From: Candidatus Ruminococcus avistercoris | GTDB taxonomy: Bacteria; Bacillota; Clostridia; Lachnospirales; Lachnospiraceae | Assembly: GCA_019120315.1 (NCBI GenBank) | Contig: DWVJ01000037.1 | Span: forward strand, 1 to 64,000 | Direction of reading: 5' to 3' | Length of the DNA stretch: 64,000 nucleotides | Shown: in pieces, positions 1-7,291 of the stretch | Layout: every line of letters begins with the position of its first letter | Numbering within the stretch: position 1 is the first letter of the stretch | Position numbers and translations under genes: made by a program | The notes under the pieces: generated by a model | The model's database searches: none | What the model was told of the DNA's origin: nothing | Seen by the model: only the letters and a program-made list of their open reading frames with translations

Positions 1-174
1 TCTGCCTGAATATCTCAGGCGTGCGCTTCATCCTGTGGCTATAGCAGCATAAATCTCTATTTTGTTAGCTGAAATATTGAATTTTCAAGGTGCGAAGCCC
101 ATTTAAGGTATGGGAAGTCTTAGTAAATTATTATAATTCTATATCTCTTATAGTATTTTTCTATATATCTGCGC

Positions 175-216
175 AAAAAAACCGGCGCCGGCGGAATCCA
201 TCCGCCCGACACCGGT
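175..216 (-). terminator. rho-independent terminator after rplL
   Basis: GC-rich inverted repeat (arms about 181-194 and 202-215) followed on the minus strand by a run of T. It sits 14 bases beyond the rplL stop and should end the rplJ-rplL transcript. The 170 bases to the left hold no gene I can support; rpoB would be expected beyond the window edge. Confidence 0.85.
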
Positions 217-229
217 TGCCTCTTACTTA

Positions 230-607
230 TTATTTCAGAGTAACTTTAGCGCCTTCGCCTTCCAGTTTTGCTTTCAGGTCTTCAGCCTCAGCCTTGGAAG
301 CAGCTTCCTTGATTACCTTCGGAGCGCCGTCAACCATCTCTTTTGCCTCTTTCAGGCCCAGACCGGTTGCTTCACGAACCACTTTGATGACTTTAACTTT
401 GTTCGGTCCAACTTCTGTCAGTTCTACATCAAACTCATCTTTCTCTTCTGCTGCTGCAGCGTCGCCTGCGCCTGCTGCTGCAACTACAACGCCTGCTGCT
501 GCAGATACGCCAAACTCTTCTTCACATGCTTTTACTAAATCATTTAACTCTAAAACTGTTAACTCTTTGATCGCTTCAATAAATTCAGCTGTTGTTAATT
601 TCGCCAT
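230..607 (-). CDS. rplL: 50S ribosomal protein L7/L12
   Basis: Stalk protein of the large ribosomal subunit. It binds L10 as dimers and recruits and stimulates the translational GTPases. The 125 residues show the family layout: N-terminal dimerisation helix ([20 protein letters not shown]), an Ala/Gly-rich hinge at about 40-55, and a C-terminal domain with the conserved [20 protein letters not shown] stretch, which is the factor-binding face. I chose the ATG at 607 because GGAGG lies just upstream; the open frame runs five codons further. It follows rplJ by 35 bases and shares its transcript, so the L10 leader upstream of rplJ controls both genes. Confidence 0.98.
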   Translation of the reverse strand: MAKLTTAEFIEAIKELTVLELNDLVKACEEEFGVSAAAGVVVAAAGAGDAAAAEEKDEFDVELTEVGPNKVKVIKVVREATGLGLKEAKEMVDGAPKVIKEAASKAEAEDLKAKLEGEGAKVTLK

Positions 608-642
608 TTTATTTTCCTCCATTTTTATATTTTTATTCTACA

Positions 643-1155
643 TTAAGCTTCTGCCGTTGTATCAGCTGTCTCTGTGCCTGACTCAGCAATCTGATTAAGC
701 ACACGGGCGAAGTTGGTAATCGGAGACTGGATACTTCCCAGCAGTTTGCCCAGAAGTTCTTCTCTGGACGGTACGTTGGACAGCGCCTGGATGCCTGCCT
801 GATCGTTATACTTGCCTTCCACAACGCCGGCTACCAGTTCCAGCGCCGGGCAGGTTTTTGCGAATTTCGCAAGGATTCTGGCCGGAGCGGTTGCATCTGT
901 AGCAGAAACGGCAATCGCGTTTGTTCCGTGCAGATGCTCTGACAGACACTCGCATTCCGTACCTTTAAACGCAAAGTTCATCATGGTGTTTTTGTATACT
1001 TTATACTGAACGCCGGCTTCTCTGAGCTCTTTACGCAGCTTCGTATCCTGTTCCACAGTGATTCCGCTGTAATTTACCAGTACGACCGCCTGCGCGTCTT
1101 TGATGGTATTTGCGATTTCTTCCACAATCGGTTGTTTCAGTTCTACTTTTGCCAT
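643..1155 (-). CDS. rplJ: 50S ribosomal protein L10
   Basis: L10 anchors the L7/L12 dimers to 23S rRNA and, in excess, represses its own mRNA. The 170 residues begin MAKVELKQPIVEEIANTIKD and carry the typical VLVNYSGITVEQDTKLRKEL core. The C-terminal helix that holds L12 is at the end, and the last residues (GTETADTTAEA) are low complexity. The start is set by AAGGAGG at about 1165-1171; a GTG at 1167 in the same frame touches that site and is too close to be used. First gene of the rplJ-rplL pair, behind a 170-base leader. Confidence 0.98.
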   Translation of the reverse strand: MAKVELKQPIVEEIANTIKDAQAVVLVNYSGITVEQDTKLRKELREAGVQYKVYKNTMMNFAFKGTECECLSEHLHGTNAIAVSATDATAPARILAKFAKTCPALELVAGVVEGKYNDQAGIQALSNVPSREELLGKLLGSIQSPITNFARVLNQIAESGTETADTTAEA

Positions 1156-1199
1156 AAAACGGTACACCTCCTTATATTATTTGTTGTACACGCTTCCGA

Positions 1200-1326
1200 T
1201 AAAAAATAAAGGCCTCTCCGCAAAGACGAAAAGGCCTGAAAATTCTCATTTCGTAAGAATCATCTCTCCTCGGCGGGTGAAGTTCTCTTTATGCCGTATG
1301 GCACCCACTGTCTTCGGCGTGATACT
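1200..1326 (-). ncRNA. ribosomal protein L10 leader
   Basis: Autoregulatory 5' UTR. The minus strand contains the recognisable conserved pieces of the L10 leader family: a CCGAAGACAGTGGGTGCC-type segment near 1300-1317 and CCGCCGAGG near 1267-1276, which form the L10/L12 binding fold. The 3' part (1200-1238) is an AGGCCT...AGGCCT stem followed by a T-rich tract, so it can act as an attenuator terminator. Assigned by consensus by eye. Confidence 0.85.
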
Positions 1327-1332
1327 TTTAGA

Positions 1333-1362
1333 AGTATAGCATCGCAGTCCCGTTTTTGTCAA
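1333..1362 (-). promoter_or_regulatory. sigma-A promoter for rplJL
   Basis: Minus-strand TTGACA (1357-1362) and TATACT (1333-1338) separated by 18 bases. It lies directly upstream of the L10 leader, placing the transcript start near 1326. Confidence 0.75.
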
Positions 1363-1416
1363 GATCATTTTTTCGATTTGTCTTTCATATAATTCAAAAA
1401 AACAGGATTACTCATT

Positions 1417-2034
1417 ATGCTGAATATTCTCTGGGCAGCCATGATCCTTCTCGGAACAGTCTGCGCTGTATTTACAGGAAAAATCCCTTCTCTCACGGAA
1501 GCTTGCCTTTCTTCCGCCAAAGAAGCCGTAGCGCTGGCCGTCACCATGGCCGGCATCGTCAGTCTCTGGTCGGGAATCATGGAAATCGCATCCTGCAGCG
1601 GCATCCTTACCCGAATGTCCGGGAAGATTTACCCTCTCCTTGGCTTCCTGTTCCCCTCTGTACCAAAGGATCACCCCGCTTTGAAACATATCTGCGCCAA
1701 TATGATCGCCAATATCTTCGGCCTGGGATGGGCAGCGACTCCGGCCGGCCTAAAAGCCATGGAGGAACTGGAAAAGCTGGAGGATGACCGCCGGGCCAAA
1801 AAGACGCCGGGCCCTGTGAGGAAGAAAGGGATCGCCAGCGATGAAATGTGTACCTTCCTGATCATTAACATTTCTTCTTTGCAGCTGATTCCTATAACCA
1901 TCATTGCCTACCGAAACCAGTACGGCAGTGTAAATCCGGCGGCAATCACCGGCCCTGCCATCCTTGCCACCGCCGTCAGCACATTGACCGCTGTTCTTTT
2001 CTGTAAAATCAAAACCTCCAAATGGAGAAAATAA
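1417..2034 (+). CDS. spmA: spore maturation protein A (nucleoside-recognition family)
   Basis: Integral membrane protein of 205 residues. In Bacillus, SpmA works with SpmB in dehydrating the spore core. The family pattern is clear: MLNILWAAMILLGTVCAVFTGK at the N-terminus, a central KHICANMIANIFGLGWAATP segment, and MCTFLIINISSLQLIPITII before the last membrane helix. About four to five hydrophobic segments are visible. The ribosome site is weak (AGGA at about 1403). Unlike the usual spmA-spmB pair, the next gene is unrelated and no spmB lies in the window. Transcribed divergently from rplJ. The charged loop at about residues 125-145 is lineage-specific. Confidence 0.88.
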   Translation: MLNILWAAMILLGTVCAVFTGKIPSLTEACLSSAKEAVALAVTMAGIVSLWSGIMEIASCSGILTRMSGKIYPLLGFLFPSVPKDHPALKHICANMIANIFGLGWAATPAGLKAMEELEKLEDDRRAKKTPGPVRKKGIASDEMCTFLIINISSLQLIPITIIAYRNQYGSVNPAAITGPAILATAVSTLTAVLFCKIKTSKWRK

Positions 2035-2115
2035 CGCTTCATCTCAATAATTGCTTTATAAACCCTTGCCACTCTGTTATAATATAACCATATTGAATGA
2101 TTGGGAGGGATTTAT

Positions 2116-2538
2116 ATGGATTGGAAAAATAAGGTCGTGGATGCCTTAATTGAGGGGGATTGCTTCTTTTCCACTTTCCAGAAAATGAGATTCATCCAGC
2201 TGTTTAATGAACTAAAGGATGAGCCTTTCTTCAGCAAGGGGTTCTGCAAATGTGTTTTCCTCGCATCCTGTGATCAGGAGCATACCGACTTCTTAAAGAA
2301 AGTCGTCGATAAACTGATCAGCATGGACGCCAAAAATACCGATTATATGCTGAAGTTATCCGATGAACATGCGTCTTCTCTGAAAGCAAACGAAAAGGTA
2401 CTGTTTAGGCTGTCAGATGATTTTCTGCGCAATCCGGACAGCACTCCGGACGAATCCTTTTTACTGGAGCTGTCCCGCAGCTGGGTACCCATCGGCGACA
2501 GTGCGCTTCAGGCCAGTCTCATCATCGACAGTCTATAA
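2116..2538 (+). CDS. hypothetical protein
   Basis: Unrecognised 140-residue soluble protein starting MDWKNKVVDALIEGDCFFS. No signal peptide, membrane helix or known motif is visible. It looks mostly helical, with scattered Cys residues (two in GFCKCVFLASC). The start is fixed by GGGAGG at about 2103-2108, seven bases before the ATG. It follows spmA by 81 bases, possibly in the same transcript, and ends at a strong terminator shared with the convergent AP2 gene. I infer a real gene from the good start context and the clean fit between neighbours; no function is offered. Confidence 0.7.
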   Translation: MDWKNKVVDALIEGDCFFSTFQKMRFIQLFNELKDEPFFSKGFCKCVFLASCDQEHTDFLKKVVDKLISMDAKNTDYMLKLSDEHASSLKANEKVLFRLSDDFLRNPDSTPDESFLLELSRSWVPIGDSALQASLIIDSL

Positions 2539-2552
2539 ATTGTGTTTCTCAT

Positions 2553-2597
2553 AAAAACCCTGCCGGAATCAGAGTGACGATTCCGACAGGGCTTTTT
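2553..2597. terminator. bidirectional terminator
   Basis: Perfectly paired CCCTGCCGGAATC / GATTCCGACAGGG-type stem (one mismatch) flanked by A-run on the left and T-run on the right, so it can terminate from both sides. It overlaps the last codons and the stop (2569-2571) of the convergent AP2 gene. Confidence 0.85.
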
Positions 2598-3552
2598 CAC
2601 TGTATTCCTGTTTTCTGACGCTGGAAATAATCTCCAATCTTCCGGATAATTTTTTCACTTCAAATACAAAAGGATTTTCCTTGGCCCATTCCGGCTCTTT
2701 TCCGGCACGCTGCTGCCAGAGCGCATAATCTTTGACAAAGCCATCATGAATATACTGCTCCGCCTGCAGCCGGGCAGTCACCGCATCCTGGTAATCGGAA
2801 AAATACCCTATATAGTATCGTTCCCCTTTAAAACCGATATATACACGATAACGCCCGTTTTTCATCCTGGATACGCCGCGAAATCCGCTGGTATTGTCTT
2901 TTCTGTGCTTTCTCTTTTCCAGCATTTCCAGACAGGTTCCGTCAATAAAATGCAGCTGTTGATAAATATCCTTCTGTATTTCTTTTTTCAGACAGCCGCA
3001 GCTCCTGTAATTGCCATGGACAAGACCATTTTCCGATACACAGATCTCTCCTCCGCAATCGCAGCGGCATCTCCAGATAACGGACCCCCTTTTATCCCGC
3101 CCTTCTGTCATTTCCACAACCGTCAGCCTGCCGTACCTCTGCCCTTTAAGATCAATCATCCCGCGTCCCGTTTTGCGAAAAAGACAGCCGCAGCTTTTCA
3201 CTCTGCCTTCTTTCAGATCATGTGCCGTAACAACATGCATTGTCCCGCAGTCACAGCGGCAGGCCCAGCAGACCCGGCCATTTCTGTTTTCCACACGATG
3301 CAAAACTGTCAGCCGCCCAAACCGCCGTCCAGTAAGATCCTCCGCAATCGGGCCTTTCCTGGCCGTCTGCACAGAAACACATCCGCAGTCTCTCATCGTC
3401 CCTCTTTGCAGCCGCTTTGTATTGACCAGAATTTCTTTTCCGCAGCTGCAGCGGCACCTCCATACGCAATAACCATCCTGGCGCTCCTTCGTTCTTTCCA
3501 GAACAGTCAATTCGCCAAACTTCTGCCCCGTCAGATCAATTGTCATTCGCAT
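2569..3552 (-). CDS. triple zinc-ribbon / AP2-domain DNA-binding protein
   Basis: Probable DNA-binding protein of 327 residues. Three copies of a roughly 55-residue module (about 6-59, 72-123, 133-187) each begin DLTGxxFGxLTVL and carry a C-x-C-x-C-G ... CGC cysteine set, as expected for a small zinc-binding fold. An AP2-like domain follows at about 219-270 (NTSGFRGVSRMKNGRYRVYI), with the GFRGV and YIGYF strands. Such AP2 domains in bacteria usually accompany phage or homing nucleases; no HNH nuclease is visible here. It overlaps the upstream sortase gene by 17 bases, so it is coupled to the pilus operon. A second ATG at 3546 is better spaced from AAGG and may be the real start. Regulator or selfish remnant: undecided. 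Confidence 0.8.
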   Translation of the reverse strand: MRMTIDLTGQKFGELTVLERTKERQDGYCVWRCRCSCGKEILVNTKRLQRGTMRDCGCVSVQTARKGPIAEDLTGRRFGRLTVLHRVENRNGRVCWACRCDCGTMHVVTAHDLKEGRVKSCGCLFRKTGRGMIDLKGQRYGRLTVVEMTEGRDKRGSVIWRCRCDCGGEICVSENGLVHGNYRSCGCLKKEIQKDIYQQLHFIDGTCLEMLEKRKHRKDNTSGFRGVSRMKNGRYRVYIGFKGERYYIGYFSDYQDAVTARLQAEQYIHDGFVKDYALWQQRAGKEPEWAKENPFVFEVKKLSGRLEIISSVRKQEYSEKALSESSL

Positions 3553-4195
3553 CCTTATTCACCCCCGAACCGCTTCTTTCGCATCGGACTGTGACACGGC
3601 TGGCGCCGCCATAAGTGCAGGTAAACAAAGTCAGATCATACTTCCCGGCTGACATTTCTTCTACGGCAGCCGGCTCCAGGGTCTCCACCTTAACCACCTG
3701 ATAGCAGTACCGCATGCCGTCCAGATCCGTGAAATACACATCTTCCCCTCCGGAAAACTGCGAAATCCCCCCGAAATGACGGCTGTAATTGTGCGCCGCA
3801 ATAACCAGATCGTCCGTTTTCACTGAGCCCGTATAGCGGCAGGGCGCGATCCGCAGCCGTTCATAATCCCAGTCTGCCATGATGGGAAGTTCCAGTCCCA
3901 GCGCCGGCACAGACAGGTAGCCGATATATAGACTGCCGTCGATCTCCACCTCGGTCATGGCGGAGGGATCACCATCCACAGTCGCCGGATGGACCGATTC
4001 GACGAAACGATCTCCCTGCGCTCCGTTCAGGCCGGAATCTTCGATATAACCCTTCACAATCGGCAGTATCCGTTCGGCTGATGCACCTGCCTCTTCGTCT
4101 TCCTGGCAGTTCCGCCAAAAGAGGGACAGCGCCGCCAGCACCAGCACTGTCCCCAGAATCATACAGACTGTTCCCATCCGTCTTTTAATTCTCAT
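3536..4195 (-). CDS. sortase (class B/D-like, second sortase of pilus locus)
   Basis: Membrane-anchored transpeptidase of 219 residues. One N-terminal membrane helix (about 8-27) precedes an extracytoplasmic sortase fold. The catalytic triad is visible: His135 in IAAHNYSRHFGG, Cys193 in DLTLFTCTYGG, and Arg200 in GASRVTVRC. It lacks the C-terminal membrane helix of class C enzymes, so it is more likely the housekeeping-type enzyme that fixes finished pili to the cell wall, or a dedicated incorporator of the minor pilin. The start at 4195 is chosen by GGCGGG six bases upstream; ATGs at 4201 and 4219 are alternatives. It overlaps the minor pilin gene by 11 bases. Confidence 0.88.
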   Translation of the reverse strand: MRIKRRMGTVCMILGTVLVLAALSLFWRNCQEDEEAGASAERILPIVKGYIEDSGLNGAQGDRFVESVHPATVDGDPSAMTEVEIDGSLYIGYLSVPALGLELPIMADWDYERLRIAPCRYTGSVKTDDLVIAAHNYSRHFGGISQFSGGEDVYFTDLDGMRYCYQVVKVETLEPAAVEEMSAGKYDLTLFTCTYGGASRVTVRCERSGSGVNKDANDN

Positions 4196-4856
4196 GGCCA
4201 TCCCGCCTGCTGCCGGCATGCAGTCTCCATCCGATCACACACAGCGTCAGCCCTGCCGCCGCCAAAACAGGTATGGGCCAGTTGAGCTGACCGGTCTGAG
4301 GCAGCTTTGAGGGAGCCGGTTTGGTCGGCGTAGGCTCCGCCGGCGCCTTCTCCAGTTCCGTCTTCGGGCTTGCATCCACATCATAGAAATATACGCCATC
4401 CTTCTGCACGGGCATGCTGACCAGGAAGGGATCCGCCGCCAGATAGCCATCTGCCGCCTGGCTTTGTACCAATAAGTACAGTCCCGGTTTTACCTTTTGA
4501 AAAAGTATCTTTCCGCTGCTTCCGATACTGCCCGTTACTCCGTCCAGCCGGTTTTCCTTCGCGTAAGAAGCCAGCTGCTTTGCTAACTGATCGGACTGGA
4601 TATCGTCCAGGGAAAGGCGGCTGCCGGCGAATTCCTCACTGAGGACGAAGCTATAATCTCCATCGTCCGACACCACGTCTCCTACACGATAAAGCGTCAG
4701 CGTTCCGCCGGATACCGGTCTTTCGCTGTAGGTCATGGAAACCGTAATGGATCCTTCTTTTTCCAGATCCGGTACGTCATGACCGTAAACAACGCTGCTT
4801 ACGGCAAAAACCATGAGTATGGCAAACAGCACCGTTACTCTTTTTTTCCATTTCAT
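4185..4856 (-). CDS. LPXTG minor pilin / surface protein
   Basis: Secreted protein of 223 residues: Lys-rich signal peptide (MKWKKRVTVLFAILMVFAVS), one SpaA/Cna-B-like beta domain (about 35-165, including GSITVSMTYSERPVSGGTLTLYRVG), a Pro/Thr-rich spacer (EPTPTKPAPSK), the sorting signal LPQTG at 185-189, a hydrophobic segment and a basic tail. Size and position suggest the basal or anchoring pilin. The start at 4856 has AGGAGG eight bases upstream and overlaps the srtC stop by four bases (ATGA). Confidence 0.85.
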   Translation of the reverse strand: MKWKKRVTVLFAILMVFAVSSVVYGHDVPDLEKEGSITVSMTYSERPVSGGTLTLYRVGDVVSDDGDYSFVLSEEFAGSRLSLDDIQSDQLAKQLASYAKENRLDGVTGSIGSSGKILFQKVKPGLYLLVQSQAADGYLAADPFLVSMPVQKDGVYFYDVDASPKTELEKAPAEPTPTKPAPSKLPQTGQLNWPIPVLAAAGLTLCVIGWRLHAGSRRDGHEN

Positions 4857-5689
4857 TCGATGTTCCTCCTGTTCTTTCTGCGGGCTTTCACCAGCAGTAC
4901 TATGATCCATATGATAACGGCCAGGCCTGCCGCCAGAGAAATAAGGACCGCCGGTTTCACCGGCTCTTTCTCCCGGACAGCCTGCGTCTCCTGCGTTTGT
5001 GCGATATCCTCCACCCGACGGCCCCGAACTAAGAGTCGATGAGTATTGATCCCGTAGGGCGTACAGGTTACCAGTGTACAGTAATCCTGCTGCGGATCGA
5101 TGGCCAGCGCCTCAAGGTCATAGGGATCTACCGTCAGGATCTGATCCACCTCGTAAGTCAGCGTCCGGTCCAGCACCTTTAAGACGAAGCGATCCCCTTC
5201 CTTTAATTTGTCCAAATCTGTAAATAATCTGGCGCTGGGCAGTCCCCGATGACCGGAAACCACGCAGTGCGTACCTGCACCTCCTGTGGGCAGGGAGCTT
5301 CCCTCCAGATGTCCGATGGAGGTTTGCAGCACCGCCTCATTAGTGCCGTGATAGATAGGAAGAAAACAGTCGATCGCCGGGATTTCGATATAGCCCATAA
5401 TGCCGTTTCCGGACACATTCAACAACTTGTCATACTCCTGCTTTTCCTCCTCCGTCATCTCGAACCGGTTCGGATGGTTCGTCAGCGTCTTGTTGTATTG
5501 GATAGCCTCGCTCCAGAGTTTCTCATAGAGTTCCTGGTCCATCTTTTCCACCTCTTGGGAATATTCCACTATGGCCTGGGACTGGTGCAGTGCATTCCAG
5601 TAATTGCTGACCGTGGGATACAGCAGTAAGGACAGCCCTACAAGAAAAACCAGTATCAGAATAATGGTGGAAATTTTAATTCTTTTCAT
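4853..5689 (-). CDS. class C sortase (pilin polymerase)
   Basis: Pilus-specific sortase of 278 residues that joins pilin subunits through the backbone pilin lysine. N-terminal membrane helix (about 7-25), catalytic core with His147 (VSGHRG), Cys209 (TLVTCTPYG) and Arg218 (NTHRLLVRG), then a second membrane helix (about 248-270) with a basic tail, which is the class C topology. A clear DPF/DPW/DPY lid motif is not seen in the N-terminal extension, which is unusual for the class. It lies 97 bases after the backbone pilin, beyond a strong hairpin. Confidence 0.93.
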   Translation of the reverse strand: MKRIKISTIILILVFLVGLSLLLYPTVSNYWNALHQSQAIVEYSQEVEKMDQELYEKLWSEAIQYNKTLTNHPNRFEMTEEEKQEYDKLLNVSGNGIMGYIEIPAIDCFLPIYHGTNEAVLQTSIGHLEGSSLPTGGAGTHCVVSGHRGLPSARLFTDLDKLKEGDRFVLKVLDRTLTYEVDQILTVDPYDLEALAIDPQQDYCTLVTCTPYGINTHRLLVRGRRVEDIAQTQETQAVREKEPVKPAVLISLAAGLAVIIWIIVLLVKARRKNRRNIE

Positions 5690-5735
5690 GCAGGGTTCTC
5701 CTCCCCGCTGCAGCCGTACCGCCGCAGCGTGATCA

Positions 5736-5781
5736 GGCTGCCTCTTTGGAAGAAGGATCTGTCCCTTCTCCCAAAGCAGCC
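5736..5781 (-). other. intergenic hairpin between pilin and sortase genes
   Basis: Long imperfect inverted repeat: GGCTGC/GCAGCC outer arms, with TTTGG/CCAAA and GAAGG/CCTTC inner pairs. No T-run follows on the minus strand, so a processing or mRNA-stability role between the highly needed pilin and the catalytic sortase is more likely than full termination. Confidence 0.6.
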
Positions 5782-5786
5782 ATTTA

Positions 5787-7223
5787 TTATTTTTTCGAAT
5801 TCATACGCTTTCTGGCGATCAACAGTACAGCCGCACCGGCAACCAGTACGATGCCGATCACATAAAACAGGGTAGTACCCATACCGCCAGTCGAAGGTAG
5901 CAGGTCGCCGGCTTTGTTAATCACATGCACGCCGCCGTCTTTATATGTGCCATCCTGATTAAACTCTGCCTCAAGGTTTGCTTCTTTCACAGCAATCTCC
6001 ACACGCTCTGCCAGTTTATGATATCCGTCGGGCGCTTTGGTTTCTTCCAGATAGTAATTGGTGTTGGCGTCAAAGCCCCTGATCTCCAGCTGACCGTTTA
6101 CTGTGGTGATGTATGCCACACCGGATTCACCATCTTTGGCAAGACGGTAAACGCCATCGGAAACTTTAACCAAAGGGATCTCATTTCCGCCGGTCATAGC
6201 GTCATAGAGTTTAAACTGAGCGCTGTCGAGAACTACATTGTTGTCATCGGTCTTTACCACATCGACTTTGAATGTGTAGGTTTTTGTCTCGTCCCATATG
6301 GTTTCATCACGACTGTCCTCGCCAAACTGCAGTTTTGTCTTGTTGGTGTTGGCGCCATCATAGATCAGAGCATTTTCATTTACCACTGCACTGTATGTAA
6401 CCACGATATCCGTATCCTTCGTGATCCTCTCCAGATAGGACTGATGGAACACAACCTCGAAAGTACATCCGTCATTAAGGCCGGTCGTTACAACATGATA
6501 ATCTCCGTTATTTTCATCCTGTCCCTTATTCAGTCCGTCAATCTTAATGGAATCCGGATTTAATGTAAGACCTGCTGTCATCACATCGTGAAGAACGTAG
6601 CCTTCTGCTCCCGCTTTTGCAGTGATCGTAGTTTTAAATTCAACGGTATCTCCGATTTCTGCTGTATTTTCCTCTCCCCAGTTTCCGGTGGAATCTTCTT
6701 TCACTTCTTTTTTCACCGGAGGCTGCTCATTCTTTTCGTACATCTCCACATTCGGCGTAGTGGTATCCAGAGAACACAAAGTACCCATCGTCGTGTCAAT
6801 CAGATAATAGCCAAGATTCAGGTCGGTAAATGCAACCGTCGCACTGTCCGCCGTCGCCGTTTTCGTAGGCGAAATATTGTTTGCTTTAGCGTAAGCAAGA
6901 GCCTCTTTTGCAAATGCTGCTGCATCTGCTCCATCAACCCAGGTCACATATCCCTGTGCGTCAATAGAAATATATGCGGTCTGCGTTTCCAGCCAAGCTT
7001 TCCATGCTGAATTAGCTTTATAAGAATATGCCTTCGCGTCTGTGTCATAGCTTTCCAGCACCAGAATTTGATATGCGTTATATGTATGGCCATCCTTCGC
7101 ATTACTAATGGTGATGGATCCGCTATCGTTATTCGTTCCGCTTGCGGCAAATACTGCTGCCGACATGGAGAATGCCATAACCAACGCCAGAAGTACGCCG
7201 ATAAGTTTTTTCACATGTTTCAT
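5787..7223 (-). CDS. LPXTG backbone (major) pilin
   Basis: Main shaft subunit of a sortase-assembled pilus, 478 residues. Signal peptide (MKHVKKLIGVLLALVMAFS...AFA), N-terminal domain opening GSITISNAKDGHTYNAYQIL, a central isopeptide-type domain (about 170-310), and a C-terminal Cna-B-like domain with the E-box YLEETKAPDGY. The sorting signal LPSTG is at 442-446, followed by a membrane helix and RKRMNSKK. This is the SpaH/EbpB-type architecture. Two in-frame ATGs (7223 and 7247) have identical ribosome sites because of a 24-bp tandem duplication; the longer form would add eight mostly basic residues (MKKRREKS) before the signal peptide. Confidence 0.93.
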   Translation of the reverse strand: MKHVKKLIGVLLALVMAFSMSAAVFAASGTNNDSGSITISNAKDGHTYNAYQILVLESYDTDAKAYSYKANSAWKAWLETQTAYISIDAQGYVTWVDGADAAAFAKEALAYAKANNISPTKTATADSATVAFTDLNLGYYLIDTTMGTLCSLDTTTPNVEMYEKNEQPPVKKEVKEDSTGNWGEENTAEIGDTVEFKTTITAKAGAEGYVLHDVMTAGLTLNPDSIKIDGLNKGQDENNGDYHVVTTGLNDGCTFEVVFHQSYLERITKDTDIVVTYSAVVNENALIYDGANTNKTKLQFGEDSRDETIWDETKTYTFKVDVVKTDDNNVVLDSAQFKLYDAMTGGNEIPLVKVSDGVYRLAKDGESGVAYITTVNGQLEIRGFDANTNYYLEETKAPDGYHKLAERVEIAVKEANLEAEFNQDGTYKDGGVHVINKAGDLLPSTGGMGTTLFYVIGIVLVAGAAVLLIARKRMNSKK

Positions 7224-7267
7224 ACTCTTTTCTCTCCTTTTTTTCATACTCTTTTCTCTCCTTTTTA
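7221..7267 (-). repeat. 24-bp tandem duplication of RBS and start codon
   Basis: Two copies (7221-7244 and 7245-7267, period 24) of a unit containing AAAGGAGAGAAAAGAGT plus ATG. Because 24 is a multiple of three, both starts read the pilin frame. It may raise or tune pilin translation, and it can expand or contract by slippage. Confidence 0.9.
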
Positions 7268-7291
7268 TTATTTACTGCAGACCTTCAAAAT

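Noticed and set aside
90-698. 202-codon plus-strand open frame across rplL
   Set aside because: It is the antisense shadow of rplL and part of rplJ, low complexity (Ser/Ala), with no ribosome site.
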